Assembly: GCF_050624435.1 (NCBI RefSeq)
Contig: NC_134538.1
Coordinates: 127,392,937-127,456,936, forward strand
Origin: Tenrec ecaudatus
Lineage: Eukaryota; Chordata; Mammalia; Afrosoricida; Tenrecidae
Direction: 5' to 3'
Length of the DNA stretch: 64,000 bases
Position numbers and translations under genes: made by a program. The notes below the pieces were generated by a model that worked only from the letters and a program-made list of their open reading frames with translations, did not search any database and was not told where the DNA came from. Below are positions 22,713 through 34,284 of this stretch, piece by piece; the stretch's first letter is position 1, and the number at the start of each line of letters is the position of its first letter.

Positions 22713-23648
22713 CGAGGCGGTACCCAAAACACACCGGACTTTTTTTTCCTAAAGCTATGTACTTAATTTTTTTTTAACAAAACCACCTTATTACCTTCAA
22801 AGCACGTTCCATTACACTTAATCCATTCGTCAAATCTGCGATTCCATTCTTGGAAACATTTTTCAAACTCATCTGTTTGGATAGCTGACAGCACCTCTCT
22901 TGTTTTTTTTTCTCCATTTCTTCTACGTCATCAAATTGCTGTCCTTTCATGTTCCTCTTCATTCTCAGAAACAAAAAGAAGTCACATGGAGCAAGGTCAG
23001 GTGAGTGAGGTTTGTGGGGCAAGAAAGACATGGTGTTTTTTTTGCCCAAAACTGGTGCACTGCGATGGCTGTATGAGCAGGTGCCTTGTGGTGGTAGCAA
23101 AACCAGTCCTATATCTGCCACAAATCAGGCCCTTTGTCTCACACTGTAATGCAATCTTTACAGGACCTCTAACTAGCAAGCTTCAGGAACAGTCTGACCT
23201 GGTGGAACAAACTCGAACTGCACCATGAGTTGACATTTTCATCCGTTCAGGAAGTTGATGGATGTCCAGAAGGAGGTTTGTCATCTATCGACATTTCCCC
23301 TTTTTTTGGAAATGAGAACACCACTCTGTACATTTGAGTTTTTTCCACAGCGCTGTCCTTTTAAGCTGGGTTCAACATCACAAGAGTTTCTGTGGCATTC
23401 CCCCCCCCCCCCAGCAGGACACAAAACTCTTCACAGCTGCACGCTGTGCTCTTAAATCGGCCATCACAAAAGATGAGGTTTGAGTGAAACTGCTTTCACG
23501 AAAAAATTCACTGTGACCAGAGAGAACCTTCCCCGGCGACGCCACTTTGAGCGAGTTGCTAGATGCTCACCTGGTAGGGAAAACGCGTACTTACAAAAGC
23601 TCCACCCAGCAGAGCTATTCCACTTTTTGGCGGGGGTACCCCCTAGTA
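22713..23648 (-). mobile_element. Internally deleted mariner transposon
   Basis: The ends are related inverted sequences (GAGGCGGTACCC at left, GGGGGTACCCCC near the right). On the minus strand a decayed mariner transposase is visible: GEMSIDDKPPSGHPSTS in the N-terminal half, and PHSPDLAPCDFFLFLRMKRN near the C terminus, holding the catalytic third aspartate. The middle is missing, making the element about 0.94 kb instead of about 1.3 kb, and stops and frameshifts are frequent. No active transposase is possible. Confidence 0.8.
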
Positions 23649-23734
23649 TATTTGCTTCACTTTAACCCCAGTAAAAATCAGTATTGTTATTTCATGAGAG
23701 GGCTACAAAAGAGACACAGCAACAACCAGCTTTA

Positions 23735-24000
23735 GCTGTGTGCTGCCAGGTGCCCTTGAGTCTGCTTCAACTCACAGCAACTCTCTGTACAGTAGAACCA
23801 GCCACTCCAGGCCCTGCACCAGCCTCACAGTAGAACCAGCCACTCCAGGCCCTGCACCAGCCTCACAGTCTCAGTGCTGCAGCCCCATGGTTGCAACCAC
23901 CAGGTCAATCCATCTCCTTGGCATTCTTCCTCTTTTTGGGCCGACTGTCCACTTTACCAAGCATGATGTCCTTGCCCAGGGGCTGATCTCTTAAGTCAAC
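23735..24000 (-). repeat. RTE/BovB LINE 3' end with 38-bp tandem duplication
   Basis: CTGTCCACTTTACCAAGCAT, then GATGTCCTTGCCCAGGGGCTG, is the conserved RTE end, reversed. A 38-base unit inside is repeated twice (23789-23864). Confidence 0.7.
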
Positions 24001-25892
24001 TTCAGTATTCTTCAGAAAATGAGAGGGTGGGGTTAGGAACATGCTTCAAATCTCTGGCATTTCGGAACTTCTCCAAACTCTTTCCTGAAGTCGGCAACAC
24101 CAGGGAGAGCAGCAGGGTGCCCCTCGGAGTGCCAGCACCTCGTTTCCTGTAAAGTTTGCCCAGCTGTGTCGGGGACTTCTCTGATAGCCATTTCTGACCT
24201 TTACCTATCAGAGGTGGTAACATCTACTGGTCAATTTTTAAAAAGTTGTGTCCTGTTTTAAACCGTGCATGTTTTTTGTGGGCTAATGATTTGTATTTCC
24301 CAGGTCTTTTGCTTGGTGCTATCTTGGGTAGACCAGAGAGATGTCCGCAGCCTCCAAGGCCCCACTGTCCCATGGGCTCACTGTGAGATGGAATCCACTC
24401 AAGGACAGTGAGTTTGGGGTGAATTCTGACTTGTGGCCACCTGGGGAGGAGTAGGTAAATGCAGCCACCCAACCATCTAGTCCTTGGCCTTTGGAGTGTT
24501 GTCACCAAAGGTAGTCACGGTTGTGTGTAGGGAAATATCAGGGCAATGGCAATGAGGACGGAGTGCCTGCGTGCACCCCTCAGAAGATGGGGCTGCAACC
24601 TGCTTCTCAACGGTCACGGCCGAGAAACCCCAAGGGAGCGCAGTTCCGCCCTGCACTTGGGCAAGGGCGCGGGGCCGCCCAGTCTGGCCAGGCCTGCATC
24701 AATGTCAGTCTCATCAGATGGGCCCACCTCCGACTCTGCTGAGCTCATCAAGTGGCTCTTGGTCTTTCACTGTGCTTCCCACATTGCCGGGCGCTTTTCG
24801 ATCGCTGTTGAATTGCCTGCCAGTTAGTCCTCAGTAGCTGACCGGTGCTATTCTGCGCTACACACCCCTTCCCCCACCCCTCGGCCTGACAAGTGACACC
24901 AACTGAATGCTGCTCTTGCAAACAGAGAAGCAAACTTGCCCAGGGAAGACGAACCACTGCCACCACGTCAGCATCTCGAGAGGGGAGTGGAAGCCTGGTC
25001 CCACCTTCAGCTCTGCAGTGAAGTCTGCGTGTGGAAACTGCTTTGAAGCTCTGCCCAGCGTGCGGCAGACTCCTGGTGGGGTTTCCAGATGTTTCGAGGC
25101 TGGCTGTGTGGAACGTTACAACAGATGTTAAGAGACATTCCTGGGGTGTCTTTCCTGAAGAAAAAAAATGTTGTATTATATTTTTCAGGGCCTCCAGGGA
25201 AATAGATGCTGTTACTTTTTCTTAATAACTGACCTTTGAAGGCATTTCACATTTCTGCATCATTCTAAAGTCCCTTTGTTGAATTGTTAAAGCCCTGGAG
25301 TCGGTCCTTCGTAGAAAGGGTGCCAGCTGCCTTCCCTCCTTCATGCATCCGTGTGGCTGTAGATGATTTTTTGTTCAAAACTGGGGGACCACACTCCCTT
25401 AAAATAATCCCTCTGAGGGACAGCCTTCAGAATCCGAGGCAATGTGTTCTATTTTGTCACATATGAGCACATGCCAAATAAGTTCATGCAAAACCACAGA
25501 CCCACTTCAAACGAGACAATCTGAGCTTTTATATTCACAATATGAATTGATTGCCATTTTTTGTTTTTTAAAGCAAGCAGCAGGTTTTGCAGTTGGGCCA
25601 GGGGGTTTGGGATGGGGTGTGGGGGCTGGGTAGGGGGAGAGCCTGCAGACAGATAATGAGAAGCAGTTCAATGTCCACCGTTTAAAATATTGTTCCAGTG
25701 CCATTCAGAGAAGGCAGAATCCTCTGGCTGAGAACATAAATGTATTAAAAGGTGGATTTAAAAAATAAATTACCTTTTGAGTTATGTGCGTTTTATTCAC
25801 ACTAGAAAAATATTACAAGTGAAAGCAAATCCCAGCAAGAATAACGAGACCAAGGACAATCTAATAGATGCCACCCATCCCCATTCCATCCC

Positions 25893-26074
25893 GGAGCCCC
25901 GATGGAGCAGTGGCTACACACTGGGCCAGGGCAGCACTTTGAAAGCACCGCCGCGCGGAGCCCGACACACCGGGCTTTCTACTCCTCCGTGTTCCAGCCT
26001 GGCAGACTGACACGGGGCAGTTCTGCCCTGTCCCGTAAGGCTGCTATGAGCCGGCATCAACTCAAGGCAGTGAT
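25893..26074 (+). repeat. AfroSINE, near full length
   Basis: Runs from GAGCCCCGATGGAGCAGTGG to GCATCAACTCAAGGCAGTGA with CGGGCTTTCTACTCC in the body. Confidence 0.8.
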
Positions 26075-26081
26075 TAGAAAA

Positions 26082-26268
26082 GAGGCCCCGGGTGGTACAC
26101 TTGGCCGCTCACCACAAGATTGGAGGTTTGAGTCCACTCAGCAGGACTTCCCAGGGAAGGCCTGTGCTTTACTTTCCAAAGAGCAGTTATGAACCCCTAG
26201 GGGACACCGCTCTGCTCAGACATACATGAGGCCACCGTGAGTTGGAAGTGACCCGGTGAAAACCGGTA
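26082..26268 (+). repeat. AfroSINE (second type)
   Basis: Follows the previous SINE head to tail. GGCCCCGGGTGGTACACTTG opens it and CCACCGTGAGTTGGAAGTGA is near its end. Confidence 0.7.
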
Positions 26269-28264
26269 GGCTTAGAGACACTTAGTTAAATGTTGGGATT
26301 CATTTGACTACGGTGACTATCAACAGCCGGGTATACTGATTTAAATGCCTACTCATCATATGCAACCAATTGTTTTTAAGATATGAGAGGAGAAGGGAGA
26401 GAGGAGGAGACAGCAGCCATCTCTTTCCCTCTCCTCCCTGTCCCATGGGGGGCCCGGGGTGGGCATTGATCCGGCCTCAATTCTGCCTCCAGCCCTGATA
26501 AGCGGAGAGGCTAGGGAAGCGAAGAAGCCTATCTGCTTCGCAAGGTCAGCACAGCTCAGCCTGCTAGCCTCTCCGACGCCGGAATCCAGGACACAGACCC
26601 CATACACACAATGACTGTAGCAGGTGGCAAATTTGTTTCCTTGCTCGACGATTTCACTTTAAAAGGCAATGACTCGTTCTTCCAACCATTTTAGTTGATC
26701 AGCCTTTTCTCATTTATTTAGGCGCAAATTTTGAATCTTCTTTTATAAATCTGAACTAAGAAAATGGGAGCCATGATGCACTTCTGTGTCCGAGATTCCC
26801 TGCAGATTCCTATGTGAATGAACCCGAGCTTTGTGCATCCCATGAACAGATAGACTTTTTTTTCCCCCGGTGTGGTTTAGTTCAGTGGAGAAAAAATCTC
26901 TTGTCATTGGGTGTTTGAAAAGGTTTTACACAGAATTCAGAGTGAACATATTGATGTGAAAACAATAAAAACAAAAACGACTTCTTATCCAAAGGCATTT
27001 ATCAATCTGCGTCTGCTGTTAGTTAGAATTGTTGGCGATTAAAAGACAGACGATGGCCCCAGAATTGGTTTTTCTTACTCTTTTAATTTTACTTTTTAAC
27101 ATGTGTTCACCACTTTAGGGTTTACCTTTCTTTCCACAAAAAGAATGTGGATTTGGATTTCTTCAGGCTCCTCCATAGCTACGGAGGTCCCGGGCCAGTG
27201 AAAGCCAAGTGAGGCCTCTCCTGGTCTCACTCGTAGCTGCCCGCCTGTCCATTCATCTGTTCAGTCACCCAGGCTTCCACTTACTCATTTTCCAGCCCAC
27301 ACACATGGGGGATTATCGTAATCCTTAACAAGAGCACACGGAGTCGTACATAGAAGAAGAATCGATGAACAGAGTGAGGCGCCTTTAGAAAAGAAACTGA
27401 TGCTCGGTTGAAGTGGGCCATCTATAAGAAGGAAGCGGGGATATCCACCTCGGGTGGTCCAATCACCCCAGAAAGCTGAGTTTGCTTTAGGGGAGCTGTC
27501 TAAATGGCACGTGTTTCAAGAAAAGAACCAGGCGTTAGGAGAAATGTGAAGGTGCCCTGCGAACAGATGTTGAGCGAATTGGCGGTGCTTCTGATGAAGA
27601 ACAGAGGAACCCACGGGCGAATCACGGTGATTTAAAGCACGGGAAGGGCTGGGGCAGGACAGCGGAGCACGCGTGTTCTCTCTCATGCAGAAATCAAATG
27701 AAAGCCAGTGGGCACAGTCCTTGAAGAAAGATTTAGTCTGATCAGATGAAAGAACTCGCTAGTAGTTTCTACTGTTCAAATGGCTGCTACAGAATTCTCA
27801 TAAACCTCGGTAAGGTTTCTGCCCCTGGAAAAGTTTAGATAGAGGTTATTTGGAACTGAAAAGGAGATTCTACAGCGGCGGCACATGACATTAGAATTGA
27901 AAAATAACAAAACAGGACCAAAAAAAGGGGAAAGGATAGAAAGAAAAAGAACCCTTATGTTTCCACCAGCTACGTCCCTATCGTTGTGCAGCTTGCTCTC
28001 TGCCGCCTGTGCCAGCTCCACTCCCGGCCTCGTCCTGTCCTGTGCCTTGGAAAGCCGACAGGCATCACCCCTTGCCCTTGCCCTCTGGCTCTCCTTCACG
28101 TGTCCCCAGGAGAGAGTGTGGGAAGGGCCCCGAGTTTGGACGAGCCAGTAGTGCCCATGCTTGGTTAGAGAGGTTGCTTGTTGTTACCGTGTTCCCCCTC
28201 CACCCCCAAGCGCTAGGTGAGCGACATCCTCACAATCTTTCTGCTTTCTGCCCTCAAGAAGGTG

Positions 28265-28490
28265 CTGTGGGGAGATGCCACCGAGTCACTTCTGACTCCC
28301 GGTGACCCTGCGTGCAACACACCCAAGCCCTCCCCAGTCGTGTCCCAGCCTCCCATCATTGTCTGGTCGAGCCCATGGTTGCAGCCATGCTGTCAGCCCA
28401 TCTGGTTGAGGATGCTCCTCTTCTTTGTTGACCACCCAGCCCGAGGCCCTTTCCCAGCAACCTCTCTCTCCTGAGGACACGTCAAAGGAC
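28265..28490 (-). repeat. RTE/BovB LINE 3' fragment
   Basis: GCCACCGAGTCACTTCTGAC, GGTGACCCTGCGTGCAACAC and GGTTGCAGCCATGCTGTCAG match the RTE 3' UTR, reversed. Confidence 0.65.
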
Positions 28491-28674
28491 TTGAGATGAC
28501 ACGTCACCATGCTAGCTTTTTTCACCAAGTTTCGCTTTTATTTCAGAGCCACATGCCCCTACCAAACGAGCCACAGAGGGCCCAAGAGCCACCGTTGGCC
28601 GACCCAGGCACCAGATCACACCGACCCCAAACAAAGGTATTTGTGTGAGAGGAAACACCCGCAGCATGGGTTGG

Positions 28675-29077
28675 GGCAGGTTTCTCAACTTTGATACCAA
28701 TGACGTTTGGGGCTAGGTTGGAGGTTGACTAACATTGACTATGAAAATAAAACTACTCTAGTTTCACTTAAAGGATATTGTTCAGATAATGGTGATTTCG
28801 TTAGTTTGAAAAGATGTTTTGGCTCTAGTGTAATTTTTAAATTGTTGTGAGGGACAGGATCGGCTCTTCCCTCTCAAGTTTGCTGACCTCTGGGCTAGCT
28901 GATTCTTTCCTGTGGGATGCTGTCCTGTGAATTGTAGGATTGTCTATTTCATTTGTCCTTGGCCTCTACCTAATGCCAGTAGCTGGACCCTCACCCCGCC
29001 CTCTAGATGTGACGATCAGAAATGTATTTAGAGATTGCCAAATATTTCCTGGGGGATAAAATCACTCCTAGTTGAGA
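28675..29077 (+). mobile_element. MER5-like hAT-Charlie element, with extra internal sequence
   Basis: Starts GGTTTCTCAACTTTGATACC and ends CACTCCTAGTTGAGAGCCC. GGATGCTGTCCTGTGAATTG followed by TAGGATTG matches MER5A. About 170 bases between 28720 and 28890 are not part of the consensus. Confidence 0.6.
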
Positions 29078-29179
29078 GCCCTTGGCTTGGGATAAGAGTA
29101 TATGTCAAGGTGACCAAAGGCAAACGCAGATGGTTGGTGGTAGATGCAGATGAACTCAATACTCTTCCAAGTAAACCGC

Positions 29180-29368
29180 AGGGAACCCTGGTGGGTTTTA
29201 AGTGTTGGGCTACTAACTGCCAAGTTCAAAACACACCAGCTGCTCCAAGGGAGACAGATGAGGCTGGCTGCTCCAGTAAATAGTTATAGTCTCATAAACT
29301 GAATGGAGCAGGCCCACTCTTTCCTCTATGGTTTTTATGAGTCGTGATCAACTTGACAGCAATGGGTA
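29180..29368 (+). repeat. AfroSINE, near full length
   Basis: Opens GGGAACCCTGGTGGGTTTTA, and closes GATCAACTTGACAGCAATGG. Confidence 0.85.
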
Positions 29369-29513
29369 GGGAAAACCATGCAAAAAGCCGAAAAACAAGG
29401 CCGATTCTGATGGGTGCCCTTATATTTAGGTGACTCATAAATGGCAAAATCAGATCAATGTCAAATTGTAATTGCAGTAAATTCTATCAGGAAGTATAGA
29501 GAATTAGTGCTGT

Positions 29514-29745
29514 GGGTAAAAGAATACTGTCATCAAGTTGTTTCTGATGTGCAGAAACCCTATATAGAGTATCTGAGACTTTTTAAAACTTTTTAAAAAT
29601 TTTTATTTATTTATTATTATTATTTATTTATTTATTGGCTTTTTAAATCTTTACAAGCAGATAGCCAAGGATCTACTGGTGGGTTTGAACCACTGACCTT
29701 GCTGTTTGCAGTCCAACCTAGCAATATGGCCACCATGGCTCCCAA
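29514..29745 (-). repeat. AfroSINE split by A/T-rich insert
   Basis: ACTGTCATCAAGTTGTTTCT at one side and GGGTTTGAACCACTGACC then CACCATGGCTCCC at the other. A TTTATT-rich stretch at about 29580-29650 separates them. Confidence 0.65.
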
Positions 29746-29761
29746 GGGAAGAATATTAAAA

Positions 29762-29925
29762 AAAAAAACCCACTGCCATTGTGTTGATTCCAACTCATTG
29801 CCACCCTCTATAGAGTTTCTGAGGCTTTGTAAATCTTTATAGGAACAGACAGCCTTATCTTTCGCTCATGGAGTGGCTGGTGGGTTTGAACCACTGACCT
29901 TGTGGTGAGAAGTCCACCACTTACA
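29762..29925 (-). repeat. AfroSINE
   Basis: CCACTGCCATTGTGTTGATT to GGGTTTGAACCACTGACCTT, minus strand; lies directly beside the preceding copy. Confidence 0.75.
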
Positions 29926-30320
29926 AAAAAAACAGTTACCTTTTATCCTTGTCATCTTGTCTTCTCTATCTCCATCCAGTTTTTCTGCTGCATCTTTTAG
30001 TCATTCCAGTTTTTCCAGTGTTTCCTTTGTCAGTCCTTAGTGCTTGTCTTACATTGCAGAAGAGCATAGTGTTTTTTCAACTCAACGAACTCCTGCAACA
30101 GATCAACACTTGCATGATCAGAAAATATTTATAAAGCACATACACATGATGATTCTTCTGCAACTATCATAAGAGGATATAGAATAAACCATAATCCAAT
30201 CCCTATGCCTCATCACTCATATTTCTTATGAGGCATGTTAGTGTTTCAGGTTAAACAAATCTCAGCTTCGGTTAATTAAACAGTTAATTAAAACATCTGT
30301 TGCAAACGATTCCATTATTC

Positions 30321-30515
30321 CAGTGGTTCTCAACCTTCCTAACACCTTGACCCTTTAATATAGTTCCTCATATTGTGGTGCCCTCCCCAACCATTAAACT
30401 GTTCTTGTTGCTATTTCATAACTATAATCTTGCTACTGTTATGAATCGGTGGCCCCTGTGTAAAGGTGGTTCAACCCCCCCAAAGGGGTCGTGACCCACA
30501 GGTTGAGAACCACTG
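30321..30515. mobile_element. SPIN-type hAT MITE, copy 2, with perfect target duplication
   Basis: A 195-base element with ends CAGTGGTTCTCAACCTTCCT and CACAGGTTGAGAACCACTG. It is flanked by a perfect 8-base duplication, CATTATTC (30313-30320 and 30516-30523), as hAT transposases make. The inside reads TAGTTCCTCATATTGTGGTG and CCAAAGGGGTCGTGACC, matching SPIN. It carries no gene. Confidence 0.9.
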
Positions 30516-32000
30516 CATTATTCCCTGTGAAGGCAATCTTTGCTGGGGCACTGCTATATTAAAGTAGAAATGACCCGAGCCATACAAATGGCAAATCTGT
30601 TAGGGTGAGCATACACCATTAAGGCAGGCATGGTGGTGAAGAGTTGGAGGTCCCAGAGCTACATCCTTTGGCTGGTAAAGGTGTGGGAGAGATGAGGTAG
30701 GTAGGGAGGCAGGATGGGGATGGAAATGTTGGGCATGAAGCTAGTCCCTGGGTGAATGCCAATTTTGAATATTAAGCAGATGAATAAAGGCCTGAGCCAG
30801 GACGAGAGGACAGAAATGTACAGGTGCGGTGGGGGGGGGGAGGGGAGGGCAGGAAGTATTTTTATCCACCTCTGTCCCATAGAAACTGTTCTGAACCCCT
30901 AAGTCGCTGGGAGATTTACCCAGCCCATTAGGAATCCAAAGCCACAGGACAAGTGTACAAACACTTTAACACGTCCTCCTTTTGTTGAGGCTACTGTGAT
31001 AATGTGACAAACCAATGATTTCCTGTAAAGAACATGAGTCAATAAGTTCCTTCTGTAACCTAAATCCACGGGCCACTTTCCACGACTGTTTAATGAACAT
31101 TCTCTGATTTTTGTAATTTGAACTCTGTTCTTTGGCGGGGCATGCTATGTGATTTAATTACATAAAGGGCAAAGAAAGACAATATGGGCAAGTGCCATCC
31201 ATCCTGAAATTTGGCAGTTCAGGAAAAATTCATCGGCTAGCCCATTAGACCCGGATGGCACCTGGACTACGAGGGTGAGCCCAGGGGGGCTAGGATTTGA
31301 CCAGAGGACTCGTGTTTGTTTGTTTGTTTGTATAGTGTCTGTTGAAACTCCACAATAGTGTACTATTGTAATGCAAAAGCAGCCATTGATAATGTATGAT
31401 TGAAAGAACATAGCTTATTTCAACAAAACTTTATTACTCTGTTTACAAAAACACACATGGACCCATGTGACTCATGGACTATGGTTTGTGGCATCCTGCT
31501 CTATATTATATGCCAAGAAAGGGAAAAGACAAGGGCTCCCCTTTTTTCCTATTCCATACACTCAACTCCTTCATATCTTAACTCCCCTCCCCCCTACTCT
31601 ACTTCCTGTTCTGTTGTTTTTTGCTTTTGTTCTCAAGGTCAGATGTAGTTGGGAATATAACATCTGTTGTCAGCTGAATAACTCCCCACGTATTCAGAAG
31701 GGGATATGTCAGAGAGGATGGAACTGTGGAGGAAGAAGACTTCATACCAAGATGCTGAGCTGTAGGGCTGGGTCCTATCGGATCCTCCATCTGCAAGCTT
31801 CCCCATGCCCATCCTAGCTCCATCACATGGCTTAAACCATGGCCTGGAGCCCACAAAACTCGGTATGCAACACTTCCTTTAGAGTAGAAAATTCTTTCTG
31901 TTTTAAAATAGGTTGATGACATTTCTTGCAGATTTAGTTACCAAAATATTGCAATAGTCAACTCTTTAGTGAGGGCGTTTTGAAAGACGGATTTTATTTC

Positions 32001-32415
32001 CTGGTGTCGCGTATAGAATTGTGTCCTCCAGGAAGCGATGTTGAAGATCAACACCTGGAGTGTCTAAATGGGGTCTTTGAAGATGTCATCAATTTAAGAT
32101 GAGGGCACATGAGATTGGGGCAGGCCCTAAACCCAAGAGAAGGGGATACAGACTCAGAGACACAGAAATGCTAAAAAGAAGCCCATGCAAAGATGTGGGC
32201 AGAAATTGCAGATAGGCTGTCACAAGTCCATGAACACCTGCGGTTGCCAGAACCTGGAAGAGTCAAGGAAGAATTCTTGACTTCCTTTGGAAGGAACATG
32301 GCCCTGCCAACAGCTTGCTTTCACACTTTTAACTTCTAAAAAGGTGAGAGAAAGCATATTTATCATCTCACCCCACCATGTTTGTTGCTATGGTATCCCT
32401 AGGAAACCAGAATGG
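32001..32415 (+). mobile_element. MLT1-type MaLR LTR
   Basis: TAGAATTGTGTCCTCCAGGA, GGGTCTTTGAAGATGTCATC and AATTTAAGATGAGGGCA follow the MLT1 LTR consensus, ending near TGCTATGGTATCCCTAGGAA. Ancient retroviral LTR, no coding sequence. Confidence 0.7.
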
Positions 32416-32422
32416 ACTTCGG

Positions 32423-32486
32423 ACTCAAATCTCCCATTCACTAGCTGTATGACTCGGTCAAGTCACTTGACTTCCTTGTTTTGTTA
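32423..32486 (+). repeat. MIR, first part
   Basis: CACTAGCTGTATGACTCGGT then CAAGTCACTTGACTTCC is the MIR core; it stops where an RTE copy begins and resumes at 32913. Confidence 0.55.
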
Positions 32487-32912
32487 GCGAATGTTGAATC
32501 GCTCTGACTGCTAATGACCCTGCGCACAACACGGCCCGCGCCCGCGCCATGCTCACAATTGTCTTCTGTTTGAGCCCATTGCTGCAGCCACCGTGTCAAT
32601 CTAGGTTGTCAGGGGCTTTCCCCTTTTTTAGCTGCCCTTCCACTTTACCAAACATGATGTCCTTCTCCAGGGACTGGTATCTGTGGACAACATGTCCAAA
32701 GGATGTGACTCAAAGTCTCGTCATCATCCTTGCCTCCAAGGAGCATTCTGGATGTACTACTTCCCACACTTGTTTGCTCTTTTGGCAGTTGGTGGCATTT
32801 TCAACATTCTCCACTGATACTCAAATGCATTGATTCTTCTTCAGTCTTCCTTATTTAATGCCTTAACTTTTACATACATACGAACAATTAAAAGTACCAT
32901 GGCCTGGGTCAG
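32487..32912 (-). repeat. RTE/BovB LINE 3' end inserted into a MIR
   Basis: GCTGCCCTTCCACTTTACCA, then CTTCTCCAGGGACTGGTATC and CATGGCCTGGGTCAGG match the RTE end on the minus strand. Confidence 0.75.
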
Positions 32913-33055
32913 GTAACTTCTCTACAGTCTTAGTTTCCTTTGTTTCTACAGAATCATTGTACCATTTGCTCTGACGCCCAGGACTGGTAGATAGTTACAA
33001 GAGAGGGTGTTGTGAGAGCCCTGTTGGATATTAATTAAATGAGTGATGCCTGTGT
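32913..33055 (+). repeat. MIR, second part
   Basis: TAACTTCTCTACAGTCTTAG then TTTCC, later GTTGTGAGAGCCCTG and TTAATTAAATGAG, continue the MIR after the RTE insertion. Confidence 0.55.
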
Positions 33056-33194
33056 AACGAGAGCAAAATTTTACTCTCGCAATCATGCCATCAGGTAGTT
33101 GAGGTGACCATGACCGTGGCATCTATACAAACTGCTCTCTTGCTTCTGCACTCTGAATCTACTTCGGGAGAGTTCCAAGAAGGCAGAGAAATAC

Positions 33195-33336
33195 CTGCAG
33201 TAGATCCATCTTTATTTTCGGTGTCTCAGCAGTCAGCTCCGTGAGGGTAGCATTTGCCCGTCCTTGAGTGATTGGGACCTGTTGCAGCGTGCTCAAGGTT
33301 TTGTCAAGATTGAGTAGCAGCTTATGGGTCCCATTC
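33195..33336 (-). pseudogene. LAMB4: LAMB4 coiled-coil exon, intact reading frame
   Basis: The acceptor TTACTTTAG is followed by NGTHKLLLNLDKTLST, LQQVPITQGRANATL and KIKMDLLQ, ending at the donor CAG|GTATTT. This is the last LAMB4 exon I can recognise; the final coiled-coil exons and the terminal cysteine should lie at lower coordinates but were not found. Confidence 0.85.
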
Positions 33337-34284
33337 CTAAAGTAAGATATTGGCATATCAGATTGGATAAGCTATCACCTTATTCATTTATTTCACCTTG
33401 AGAGTTCATGAAGGCGGGGGTTTAGGTAATCATGTCTTATTTGAGCAAACATGATCTCTTATAAATAAAAGCATGATAAACTCTAAGTCAGGCAGATGAC
33501 ATGATTACATGTTCCACTGGTCAGTTAAGTCATGTGGGGAGTGTTAAACTATTGAATTTGGGAAATGCTTTTAGGATTTATTTTCAGATCACGTGGTACC
33601 CAAGCTGTAGAGAGCATACATTTTCAGATCAGTGCCTAGGGATAGTATCTGATTTTTCTTTGAATGGTTATCAGAGTTTAAAATATTCCCTAAATAAGGC
33701 ACAATGCATAACGAATCAACAGCTCCCTTTCAGCCAGGCCCAGAAGGCCCACAAGAAGCTTGGAAAATAGTCAATAGCAGTAAGAGTTATTTATCAACTC
33801 CCTAGAGGCCACTTCACTGTAGTATTTGATCTGAGACGACTTCACAAAGTCCGTGGGCAACTCTGATCTTTTCATCCCATCTCATCACAAACAGTATGGA
33901 GTGCCTGCCCCCCACTAACCAAAGCTTGATGTCATATCATTCTCTCTCAACAGCAAAAGTGACAGAATTGTGACACTGGAGAAATTGATAAAATTACTAT
34001 ATTGGGTTTTTCTTTATTTCTTTTTTTAAAAACCAAAAGGGAGTAACCTTAAACCCCAAGTTTATTTGTTTGGATTTTTAAAATTCACTAAAGAGCTAAC
34101 CTTGCTTGCCCAGGATTCTTATTTTAGGAATCTGAGGACATGAAGACATTTCACACCCAGGCATACATGACGTTTCTGACTTAGCTACGTAAGGTTCAAT
34201 GAAAATAATTTAGGATTGGTTATGATGTTTGAGTATAAAGAAAATAAGAAACAAAAATCAACCCTAATATTAAAAAGACTTTAC
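33337..34284. other. LAMB4 intron lacking an expected exon
   Basis: About 0.95 kb between two recognised coiled-coil exons. By comparison with the human protein, about 70 codons belong between them. I searched the minus strand for the PEDIEKVA and AQKLLVKA strings and found nothing. Confidence 0.45.

Larger units (their letters stand above)
10461..33194. other. Interval between LAMB1 promoter and last recognised LAMB4 exon
   Basis: No exon of any gene was recognised here, although the last LAMB4 exons would be expected in the upper part. Repeats account for a good part of it and are listed separately. Stretches such as 12620-12940, 13510-14290, 15180-16030, 17830-18510, 24430-25890, 26280-28260 and 30530-31990 show nothing I can name. 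Confidence 0.55.

Noticed and set aside
22774-23121. A 115-codon frame considered as a host gene
   Set aside because: It is the decayed C-terminal part of a mariner transposase; the rest of the element is frameshifted and deleted.
25893-26268. Possible tRNA genes at SINE heads
   Set aside because: The A/B-box-like sequence is only the SINE promoter; no cloverleaf with an anticodon arm could be drawn.
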